Positions 56,995 through 64,000 of a stretch of DNA of 64,000 bases are shown piece after piece; position 1 is the stretch's first letter, and each line of letters opens with the position of its first letter. Position numbers and translations under genes: made by a program. The notes below the pieces were generated by a model. It saw nothing but the letters and a program-made list of their open reading frames with translations, had not been told where the DNA came from and ran no database searches. The DNA is from Shewanella psychropiezotolerans (GTDB lineage: Bacteria; Pseudomonadota; Gammaproteobacteria; Enterobacterales; Shewanellaceae), in NCBI RefSeq assembly GCF_007197555.1, contig NZ_CP041614.1:4084001-4148000 (forward strand), read 5' to 3'.

Positions 56995-57915
56995 TTAAGA
57001 GAGTGGTAAGATGTAATCCAATCCACCTGTGATTGCGGAAACTTGCGCTAACACACAGTTCTCATCATCTACCTTAGGGCTATCCGGGTACACTTCTGTC
57101 GTGGTGGCATAGATGCTGTCACTAAAGCCGACGCACAGTCCCAGAGCCTTAGTAGCATAGTTAATTACGCCAAACTGAGACAAGGCGACACCGATAAGCT
57201 TACCTGCATCATCGGCTGGAGCTATGTGGGTAACCTTTTCTACCGACTCGATAATTGCAGTTTGAAATGCCTCGGCCGGAAGCTCAGTATTGCCCACCAG
57301 ATAAAAACCATCGGGGATATTCCAATTGGTATGTTCCACCGCATCTCTGGCCGCTAAGGCCGGTCTGAACGCTGAGTTATCAGTATCTGTAGTTTCATGT
57401 AGATCGATATGCACTGTGATATCAATTCCTAAATCTGCAATATACGCCATCAAGGCCGCTGACTCTTCGGCCGGACTGTCTCGATAGAATGAGCGATTAG
57501 GATCGACCGCATTGGGATTCCAGCGGTTGATGGTTTCATATCCCCAGGGGCTAACACATGGGGCTACTAAGATATTAAACCTGTCCTCATACGCCTTAGC
57601 CTTGGTTTCCAAGAAACGTATCGCCCCTTGTACGCCACTGGTTTCATAGCCGTGAACCCCGCCCGTGACTAACACAGTCGGTTTATCTTCACTCCACTGC
57701 GTAGACTTGACCACAAACAAGGGGTATTCGCTGGGGTTATAAGACAAGGCGCCATACTGGTCGACTTGAAAGTGCTCGGCAAGTGGCGCAATTCTCGCGG
57801 CCACCTCAGCTTGATAGGAACGCTTAATCGTCTGCTTGGTTAACCAGAGTACCTTTTCCGCTGCGCCCCACTTCTGACCCGTGACGCCGATTGGATAAGT
57901 GTTTTCCTGTACCAT
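56995..57915 (-). CDS. Succinylglutamate desuccinylase/aspartoacylase-type M14 metallohydrolase
   Basis: About 306 residues. The zinc site is visible: H and E in VTGGVHGYETSG and the later H in VHIDLHETTDTD. This arrangement belongs to the M14 carboxypeptidase / AstE-AspA superfamily, which removes acyl or amino-acid groups. GGGGA lies six bases before the ATG at 57915; an ATG at 57921 is also possible. A longer frame from 57954 would overlap the purF terminator and is unlikely. Substrate unknown. Confidence 0.8.
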   Translation of the reverse strand: MVQENTYPIGVTGQKWGAAEKVLWLTKQTIKRSYQAEVAARIAPLAEHFQVDQYGALSYNPSEYPLFVVKSTQWSEDKPTVLVTGGVHGYETSGVQGAIRFLETKAKAYEDRFNILVAPCVSPWGYETINRWNPNAVDPNRSFYRDSPAEESAALMAYIADLGIDITVHIDLHETTDTDNSAFRPALAARDAVEHTNWNIPDGFYLVGNTELPAEAFQTAIIESVEKVTHIAPADDAGKLIGVALSQFGVINYATKALGLCVGFSDSIYATTTEVYPDSPKVDDENCVLAQVSAITGGLDYILPLS

Positions 57916-57940
57916 CTTCATTCCCCAAAGTTTGAACAAT

Positions 57941-57976
57941 AAAAAAGCCGACACTCAAAGTTGATATGTCGGCTTT
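57941..57976 (-). terminator. Terminator of the purF operon
   Basis: AAAGCCGACA pairs with TGTCGGCTTT; six A on the plus strand give a U-run for minus-strand RNA. It lies about 50 bases past the purF stop. Confidence 0.85.
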
Positions 57977-58027
57977 CTAAACGTTAACTTGCCTTCGCTA
58001 AGAAGACACTCACTATTAAGCGAGTGT

Positions 58028-59542
58028 TTATGGATGACAAACGTTGTGAAGCTCTAAATTAGTACCGATATCTTTGCTGCGATTAGCCTTAGCATCATCA
58101 TTACGTAACTGAGTGATATGATCCAGATAAGCCTGATCCACATCGTTAGTGATGTAGTTGCCATCGAATACCGAGGTCTCGAAACGCTTAATCTCAGGGT
58201 TCTCCATGCGAACCGCTTCAGCCAAGTCTTCAAGATCCTGGAAGATCATACCATCGGCACCAATCATCTTACTGATCTCGTCCACATCACGACCATGAGC
58301 AATCAACTCACTCGCCGTTGGCATATCGATACCATAGACGTTAGGGAAGCGAATTTCAGGAGCTGCAGAGGCAAAATACACCTTGTTAGCGCCGGCTTCA
58401 CGAGCCATCTGGATGATCTGCTCTGAAGTCGTGCCACGAACCACAGAATCATCGACCAATAAGACATTCTTGCCCTTAAACTCGACACCTATGGCATTGA
58501 GTTTACGACGTACCGACTTCTTACGCTCTTGTTGACCAGGCATGATAAAAGTACGGCCGATGTAGCGATTTTTAACGAAACCTTGGCGATATGGAAGATC
58601 CAAGTGACGCGCTATCTCTAACGCAGTGTCACATGACGTTTCCGGAATCGGAATAATCACATCTATGTCATGATCTTCCCATTCACGCTTAATTTTTTCA
58701 CCTAATTTAGCGCCCATGTTCACCCGGCTACCGTAGACAGAAACTTTATCTATGGTTGAGTCGGGACGTGCGAAGTAAACGAATTCGAATAAACAAGGCG
58801 CGTAGACGGGATCTTTAGCGCACTGACGTGTGTATAGCTCACCATCTTGGGAGATATACACGGCTTCGCCCGGCGCGATATCGCGCATCAGCTCGAAGCC
58901 AACCGCATCGAGTGCCACACTCTCGGAAGCAATCATATATTCGACGCCGTTCTCGGTCTCTTGCTTACCCAGTACCAGAGGACGAATACCGAATGGGTCA
59001 CGAAAAGCAACCATACCTTGACCAATTATCAAGGCAACAACGGCATAAGCACCACGGATCAATGCGTGCACATTAGTCACCGCATCGAACACTTCATCGG
59101 CGCTTAAGTTCTCGTTTTTGCACTGCTGAAGCTCATCGGCCAGCAGGTTTAACAAGACTTCAGAGTCAGATGTGGTGTTCACGTGACGGCGCTGTTTAAT
59201 CAGACGCTGATGTAACTCTACAGTATTGGTCAAATTGCCGTTATGGGCTAATGAAATACCAAATGGCGAGTTTACGTAGAAAGGTTGAGCCTCAGATGCA
59301 CTCGAGCTGCCTGCGGTTGGATAACGGACATGGCCGATACCTATGTTACCTTGCAGGCGTTGCATATGTTTAACTTCAAATACGTCTTTTACCAGACCAT
59401 TGGCCTTACGTAATCTAAACGCACTACCATCAACAGTCACGATACCAGCAGCATCTTGTCCGCGATGCTGGAGTACGGTTAGTGCATCATAGATAGGCTG
59501 ATTAACCGATGACCGGCCAACTATTCCGACGATACCACACAT
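58028..59542 (-). CDS. purF: Amidophosphoribosyltransferase
   Basis: A 504-residue enzyme of the first step of purine synthesis (PRPP + glutamine to phosphoribosylamine). The mature N-terminal nucleophile is Cys2 (MCGIVGIVG) of the class II glutaminase domain. The PRPP loop [14 protein letters not shown] is at about 366. Full length. Last gene of the folC-SPOR-cvpA-purF set, 99 bases after cvpA. Confidence 0.96.
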   Translation of the reverse strand: MCGIVGIVGRSSVNQPIYDALTVLQHRGQDAAGIVTVDGSAFRLRKANGLVKDVFEVKHMQRLQGNIGIGHVRYPTAGSSSASEAQPFYVNSPFGISLAHNGNLTNTVELHQRLIKQRRHVNTTSDSEVLLNLLADELQQCKNENLSADEVFDAVTNVHALIRGAYAVVALIIGQGMVAFRDPFGIRPLVLGKQETENGVEYMIASESVALDAVGFELMRDIAPGEAVYISQDGELYTRQCAKDPVYAPCLFEFVYFARPDSTIDKVSVYGSRVNMGAKLGEKIKREWEDHDIDVIIPIPETSCDTALEIARHLDLPYRQGFVKNRYIGRTFIMPGQQERKKSVRRKLNAIGVEFKGKNVLLVDDSVVRGTTSEQIIQMAREAGANKVYFASAAPEIRFPNVYGIDMPTASELIAHGRDVDEISKMIGADGMIFQDLEDLAEAVRMENPEIKRFETSVFDGNYITNDVDQAYLDHITQLRNDDAKANRSKDIGTNLELHNVCHP

Positions 59543-59641
59543 GGGTGAGATTCCTCATTGTAAGATGTTCTGATAATTATAATTTTTAGTCGCAAAAGTC
59601 AGAATCGACTTAAGCTAAACCTACTAATGCTTTAATGCATT

Positions 59642-60130
59642 TTATATTTTGGGTACAAAGCTTGACGTATTTTCTATGTAGTCAAAAAACCACTGGATAA
59701 CAACGCCAAATTCAGGCACGAGTGTTGAGCTCTGCCACCAATCCGTATTGGGTGCGCCCGTAAACGCATCCAGGAAAAACAGTAACGCACTGACAATTAA
59801 GGCGCCTCTCAAGGCACCGAAACACAAACCCAGGACTCTGTCGGTCCCGGATAACCCAGTTTTGTCGACCAACTGACCGATGAGATAATTAATTAACGCC
59901 CCGATGATAAGTGTCGCTATAAATAGAATAGCAACTGCGACGCCATTACGAAGCATTTCATCTTGCATTTGGGTGAGGTAAACCGCGAGGTCTTGATAAA
60001 ACTGACTCGCGACAAAGAAGGCTGCAAACCAGACAACTAAAGACATGGCTTCTTTAGCGAAACCACGAAGCAAGCTGATTAGAGTCGAGACTCCGATAAC
60101 AGTGAGAATGGCGTAATCGATCCAAACCAT
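59642..60130 (-). CDS. cvpA: Colicin V production protein CvpA family
   Basis: A 162-residue, four-helix inner-membrane protein (starts MVWIDYAILTVIGVSTLISL, then LVVWFAAFFVASQFYQDLAV). Order upstream of purF is the standard enterobacterial and Shewanella arrangement. In E. coli it is needed for colicin V export and envelope stress tolerance; the exact role is not settled. Confidence 0.92.
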   Translation of the reverse strand: MVWIDYAILTVIGVSTLISLLRGFAKEAMSLVVWFAAFFVASQFYQDLAVYLTQMQDEMLRNGVAVAILFIATLIIGALINYLIGQLVDKTGLSGTDRVLGLCFGALRGALIVSALLFFLDAFTGAPNTDWWQSSTLVPEFGVVIQWFFDYIENTSSFVPKI

Positions 60131-60242
60131 TTAATGATAATCCGACATAGGGTTAAGACGGCGGGATTTTAACAGAGACCGAGCACATTCTCACCCCCAA
60201 ATGGGATAATTTATTGTTTCGATCTCTAATCACAGTTTTCGC

Positions 60243-60914
60243 TTAAGAGGCCGTTGGGCGATAAGCGACAATTCGTCCTTTAAGCTTGGTCAACTTCTCG
60301 ATACCAGGTTGAAGCGACTGCAGCTTAGATTTGGAGAATTCAGGCCCGACAAACACCTTAGTCAACTTGCCATCGACGGGATTAGTCGGCAAGGTATAGG
60401 CATTGAAACCTCCGGCTCTAAGCTTGCTGATAAGGCCTTTAACATTGGCGGCATTATTGAAACTGCCTAGTTGTAATGTATAGGCTGAACTCGTCGGTAC
60501 AACAGGCTCAACAACAGGTTTATTCGTCGGCTTCACAGCTGGCTTAACTTTAGGTTTACTCTTGGGCTTGCTCTGTGGCTTCACATTAGTAGTCACCGTC
60601 TGCTGTGGTTTTGGCTCTGTCTCGACCACTTCCCACTTTCCAGAATCGGATGTAGCGACCTGCTCTTCAGGCTGAAACGCTTGCTCCTTGTCACTGAGGT
60701 CAACCGCTTGTATCGCCTCATCGGGCAAGGTCATCTCGGCAACTTGAGGACGCAGGGGGATCTCGGAAAATTGTTCTTCTTGTTGCACTTTCTTGCCATC
60801 GAGAACATCGGGGAGGAAAATGACCCCTAATGCAACGAAGACTATGACGCCCACTAAACGGTTCTGAAAATGACCCGACGACTTGTTATCTTGCTCTTTA
60901 TCCTTTGTATCCAT
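60243..60914 (-). CDS. dedD: SPOR-domain protein (DedD-like)
   Basis: A 223-residue protein with one N-terminal membrane helix (RLVGVIVFVALGVIFLPDVL), a long Pro/Lys/Glu-rich linker (KPKPKSKPKVKPAVKPT type repeats) and a C-terminal SPOR domain (YTLQLGSFNNAANVKGLISK...KVFVGP). SPOR domains bind denuded septal peptidoglycan; DedD takes part in cell division. It is two bases from folC and 112 from cvpA. Confidence 0.9.
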   Translation of the reverse strand: MDTKDKEQDNKSSGHFQNRLVGVIVFVALGVIFLPDVLDGKKVQQEEQFSEIPLRPQVAEMTLPDEAIQAVDLSDKEQAFQPEEQVATSDSGKWEVVETEPKPQQTVTTNVKPQSKPKSKPKVKPAVKPTNKPVVEPVVPTSSAYTLQLGSFNNAANVKGLISKLRAGGFNAYTLPTNPVDGKLTKVFVGPEFSKSKLQSLQPGIEKLTKLKGRIVAYRPTAS

Positions 60915-60916
60915 GA

Positions 60917-62200
60917 TTAATCACGACCACCCAGTTCGATATTTTTAAACTCTGCCACAGTGTAAAAGGAGCCAAATACAATTACTACATCTCCTTGGCA
61001 TATTTCTGCAGCAATTGCGCGCCAAGCCGACTCTACTGAATCGAAGTGCTTAGCATCGGACAATGCGCCACCTGTATGTTGAACGTGTTCCACAAATACC
61101 TTTTTGAGGGCCTCTCCTGAGGCGCTACGCTCAGTTTTTAGGCTGGAAAATGCCCACATATCGACCTGTGGTGCCAGCGTCTCGATAACTTGACGACAAT
61201 CCTTATCTTTTAACATGCCACATAAAGCAAATAACCGCTTAGCTTGATGCTTTTCAAGCTGTTTAGCCAGATAACGTGCGGCATGAGGATTATGGGCCAC
61301 ATCAAGCAAGACCAGAGGCTGCTCGCTGACCACTTCGAGCCGACCTGTGAGTCTTGCCCCTTGTATGCCTTGGCGAATGATGTCATCACTGAGTCGAGGC
61401 CAGCCCAGCTCGAGTAAGGCTAGTGCCGTTGCCGCATTGGGCAATGGCAGCGAAGGCAGAGGAATATCACTAATGGTTTGTAGACCGCTAAACTGCCAGA
61501 AACCAGCCTCACAGCGATAGCTAAATTCGTGACCGACGCGATGTAACACTGCACCTAGATCATTGGCATATTCAACCACACAGGCTGGCAAATCAGGCTC
61601 GCCGATTATCGCGGGTTTATTGGCGCGCAAGATGCCCGCTTTTTCCATGCCCACGGACTCACGGGTATCGCCAAGATATTCTTGGTGATCGAGATCGATT
61701 GAGGTAATAACGGCAATATCGGCATCGATAATATTGATGGCGTCTAATCGGCCGCCCAGTCCGACCTCCAATAACACGGTATCTAACTTAGCCGCTTTGA
61801 AGATATATAAGCCTGCCAAAGTAGCAAACTCGAAGTAGCTCAGGGAGATATCACCACGAGCCTGATTGATGGCATCGAATGCTTGAATAAAAAGCCCGTC
61901 ATCGACATCTTTGCCATCAATACGGACCCGTTCATTGTATTTGAGCATATGGGGCGAGCTATAAACGCCGACGCTTTCCCCTGCCAGAAGTAACACCTGT
62001 TCGACCATGGCACAGGTGGTTCCCTTGCCATTGGTACCAGCAACAGTGATCACCTTAGTGGTACCGAGATCCCTAAGCCCGAGTCGATCGGCCACTTGTG
62101 ATACTCGCCCAAGCCCCATCTCTATCTCAGTTGGGTGTATGGCGAGCAAGTAATCTAACCAGATATCTAAACTGGCATCTTGAGCGGGAGCGTTAATCAT
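60917..62200 (-). CDS. folC: Bifunctional folylpolyglutamate synthase/dihydrofolate synthase
   Basis: A 427-residue Mur-ligase-family enzyme. VITVAGTNGKGTTCAMVEQV contains the ATP P-loop (about 50-62); VLLEVGLGGRLDA and SIDLDHQEYLGDT are the characteristic following motifs; LLDVAHNPHA is in the C-terminal domain. It adds glutamate to (dihydro)folate. Same strand and tightly linked to the SPOR gene (2 bases). Confidence 0.95.
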   Translation of the reverse strand: MINAPAQDASLDIWLDYLLAIHPTEIEMGLGRVSQVADRLGLRDLGTTKVITVAGTNGKGTTCAMVEQVLLLAGESVGVYSSPHMLKYNERVRIDGKDVDDGLFIQAFDAINQARGDISLSYFEFATLAGLYIFKAAKLDTVLLEVGLGGRLDAINIIDADIAVITSIDLDHQEYLGDTRESVGMEKAGILRANKPAIIGEPDLPACVVEYANDLGAVLHRVGHEFSYRCEAGFWQFSGLQTISDIPLPSLPLPNAATALALLELGWPRLSDDIIRQGIQGARLTGRLEVVSEQPLVLLDVAHNPHAARYLAKQLEKHQAKRLFALCGMLKDKDCRQVIETLAPQVDMWAFSSLKTERSASGEALKKVFVEHVQHTGGALSDAKHFDSVESAWRAIAAEICQGDVVIVFGSFYTVAEFKNIELGGRD

Positions 62201-62255
62201 GATTATTCTGCTCTTGATAATTAATTAGAAATTTCACCACACAGTGGTGCCGATA

Positions 62256-62521
62256 TATACCCAAGCTACCTCAAGGTGCTCGTTTCAGAGCCCCCGTAGG
62301 ATAGCTGAACAAGGCAGTGATTGAGAGAATGGTTACTCCCTTGTCGATAGCACTAACGCAGTGCAGTTATTCTACGGGAGCTCCCGCAGGGCAAGGCGAG
62401 AAGCAACATTTTTCTGCGTTATGAAATATTGAATTAGAATAACTAGTACTACTCTTTCATGCCTTGAACTCTGTCACTTCTCGACATGCTGAATCCTGTA
62501 TTTTGAAGTAGTTTGGGTATA
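62256..62521. mobile_element. MITE-like inverted-repeat element between folC and truA
   Basis: The ends are near-perfect inverted repeats: TATACCCAAGCTACCTCAAG at the left, and the reverse complement of the right end reads TATACCCAAACTACTTCAAA (17 of 20 match). The 266-base interior has no open frame. This is the size and form of a miniature transposable element, with a possible TA target duplication. Confidence 0.65.
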
Positions 62522-62538
62522 GATGCCTAGCAGCGCTA

Positions 62539-63324
62539 TCAATCCAACATAAATAGCGGACCGAGTGCTAATTTTGGCAGTTCATATTTAACCGGATAGG
62601 TCACATCAACCATATAGAGCCCATTCGGCTTCGCCGTGGGGGCCGCCTTGCTTCTGTCCTTGAGCGCTAACAGGTCGACAATCCAGTCTTCATTCTGATG
62701 ACCTAAACCAATTTCAATCAATGAACCTACGATATTTCGCACCATATGATGCAAGAAGGCATTCGCCTTGATATCCACACATAAGTACATGCCCTGGCGG
62801 GTCACATTGACCTCATGGACATGTCGAAACGGGGTTTTAGACTGACAGTGCAGCGCTCTGAAACTGGTAAAGTCATGCTCACCGACAAAATGCTGCGCCG
62901 CATGATGCATCTTGTTCTCGTCGAGTTGACCGCGATAATGACTCACACCCGAACGTAAGATCCCGGGTCTTAAATGATAGTTATAGATGATGTAACGATA
63001 ACGTCTGGCCGTCGCGGAGAAGCGAGCATGAAAATCTTCATCGACCAGCTTCACCCATTTGACCGCGATGTCATCGGGCAAGTTCACATTCACGCCTAAG
63101 GTCCAGGCACTCTCTTTACGAATAGCCGTAGTCTCGAAGTGAACCACTTGTCCCGTACCATGAACGCCTGAGTCGGTTCTACCCGCGCAGTGAACGGTAA
63201 TGGGTTGATTGGCTACTTTTGACAGGGCTCGCTCTAATTGAGCCTGGACCGTGTCAACTTCGAGCTGACGCTGCCAGCCATAATACTTGCTGCCATCATA
63301 TTCGATACCTAACGCTACTCGCAT
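62539..63324 (-). CDS. truA: tRNA pseudouridine38-40 synthase
   Basis: A 261-residue enzyme that makes pseudouridine at positions 38, 39 and 40 of tRNA. The catalytic aspartate is D51 in [14 protein letters not shown]. Family opening [17 protein letters not shown] and C-terminal [17 protein letters not shown] are both present. Full length. Lies between fimV and folC as in related genomes, but accD is not in the gap. Confidence 0.95.
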   Translation of the reverse strand: MRVALGIEYDGSKYYGWQRQLEVDTVQAQLERALSKVANQPITVHCAGRTDSGVHGTGQVVHFETTAIRKESAWTLGVNVNLPDDIAVKWVKLVDEDFHARFSATARRYRYIIYNYHLRPGILRSGVSHYRGQLDENKMHHAAQHFVGEHDFTSFRALHCQSKTPFRHVHEVNVTRQGMYLCVDIKANAFLHHMVRNIVGSLIEIGLGHQNEDWIVDLLALKDRSKAAPTAKPNGLYMVDVTYPVKYELPKLALGPLFMLD

Positions 63325-63462
63325 ACACCCTCTTTGAACCTGTCTCTGTCGCCACTCATGCTATCAATCATGGGGGTTAGCTCGTTATGAAGAAAACCCA
63401 GAGAAGTTATTTAACCTATTTGGGCGCGGATTTTAGCACACACTTGAATTACAGATAAGAAA

Positions 63463-63487
63463 AACGGCGCTTGATGCGCCGTTATTT
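63463..63487 (-). terminator. Terminator of fimV
   Basis: AACGGCGC pairs with GCGCCGTT (5-base loop), with A-run to the left giving a U-run on the minus strand. It is 18 bases past the fimV stop codon. Confidence 0.85.
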
Positions 63488-63504
63488 TTAGAAGTGGGAC
63501 AAAT

Positions 63505-64000
63505 TTAATCTAAGGAAGTGATTAAACCATTCGCTTCCTCTTTTTGCCTGTCATTACCATCGAGCAGCACCTCTTTAAGCAAGGCTTTCGCGCTGTCGTT
63601 ATCATCAATCTCTATATAGGCCCTGGCGAGATCTAACTTGGCATTGACTGAATTCTCTTCATCATCAACGTCCACCATGGCAGCATTACCCATCAGGCTG
63701 TCCAGCTCTCCCATGTCGACATCTAGCTCTTTATATTGATCCGTGTCCACCACCTCTTCATCAGCCTCATTGAGTAGACGATCGATATCGATAAAACCAT
63801 TGTCCTTCTGGAAGCTGGTAAGGTCATGTTCAGGTACTGCGACCGCAGGAGATTTAGACAACTCTTTAGCATCGAGAGCGGCTAGTGCTTCGTCGACAGT
63901 TAGCTTTTCTTCATCCAGATTCAAAGAAATTTCGCTATCTGCAATTTTGTCACTAGCATCTGATGATGGACTTAGCAGCTCATCATTACTCGCAGGCACA
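63505..64000 (-). CDS. fimV: FimV-family protein, C-terminal end (partial)
   Basis: The frame enters from beyond the window and is open to a stop at 63505. It is very acidic (ELDVDMGELDSLMG, DVDDEENSVN) and ends in the FimV C-terminal motif NAKLDLARAYIEIDDNDSAK then ALLKEVLLDGNDRQKEEAN, a tetratricopeptide-like unit. FimV is an inner-membrane peptidoglycan-binding hub for type IV pili and polar assembly. The position next to truA supports the name. Confidence 0.85.
   Translation of the reverse strand, partial: VPASNDELLSPSSDASDKIADSEISLNLDEEKLTVDEALAALDAKELSKSPAVAVPEHDLTSFQKDNGFIDIDRLLNEADEEVVDTDQYKELDVDMGELDSLMGNAAMVDVDDEENSVNAKLDLARAYIEIDDNDSAKALLKEVLLDGNDRQKEEANGLITSLD

Overview
The window looks like chromosome of a marine gammaproteobacterium, most likely Shewanella. 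This is inferred from gene order at the right end (fimV, truA, folC, a SPOR-domain gene, cvpA, purF on one strand), from the fatty-acid, respiratory and chemotaxis gene types, and from a perfect FNR-type operator. No rRNA or tRNA gene and no CRISPR array was seen.

Layout. 1-86 is the 3' end of exonuclease III. 0.4-5.4 kb is a fatty-acid degradation module: acyl-CoA ligase, AraC-type regulator and 2,4-dienoyl-CoA reductase, with a shared candidate operator upstream of both enzymes. 5.5-9.9 kb is an outer-membrane protein / GGDEF-EAL / cupredoxin-like operon. 10.1-11.5 kb is a frameshifted chemotaxis receptor. 12.5-18.0 kb carries a GMC oxidoreductase and a molybdenum hydroxylase operon (iorA, frameshifted iorB, xdhC). 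18.1-20.3 kb holds a metallo-beta-lactamase-fold hydrolase and an S33 peptidase, divergent around an FNR box.

20.5-36.7 kb is accessory DNA: broken GNAT genes, a RecX paralogue, an H-NS-family gene and IS remnants. It includes the most interesting locus, a tight five-gene operon at 26.7-31.0 kb. Its order is HisA-like isomerase, phosphoribosyltransferase-like protein (frameshifted here), HAD phosphatase, adenylosuccinate-synthase-like ligase and Nudix hydrolase. A winged-helix regulator preceded by 10-bp iterons lies divergently beside it. I read the operon as an undescribed nucleotide-derived small-molecule pathway: ribosylate, isomerise, aminate or ligate, dephosphorylate.

36.9-46.3 kb is mostly ordinary (CDF transporter, DsbB-like protein, BASS transporter, GNAT, VOC, LysR) with decayed genes between. 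46.3-52.2 kb is a second islet. It holds a 1235-residue toxin-like protein with a recent internal duplication, bracketed by two pieces of IS6-type transposase plus IS5-, IS4-, H-NS- and GrpB-derived remnants. From 52.5 kb to the end the DNA is core-like: a dCache chemoreceptor, topB, an M14-type peptidase, purF, cvpA, SPOR, folC, truA and fimV. An inverted-repeat element sits between folC and truA, where related genomes often carry accD.

Gene decay is a theme. Three otherwise good genes (receptor, iorB, PRTase) are each one base out of frame, two of them at G/C runs of five. This could be real inactivation or base-calling error, and it should be settled before biology is drawn from them.
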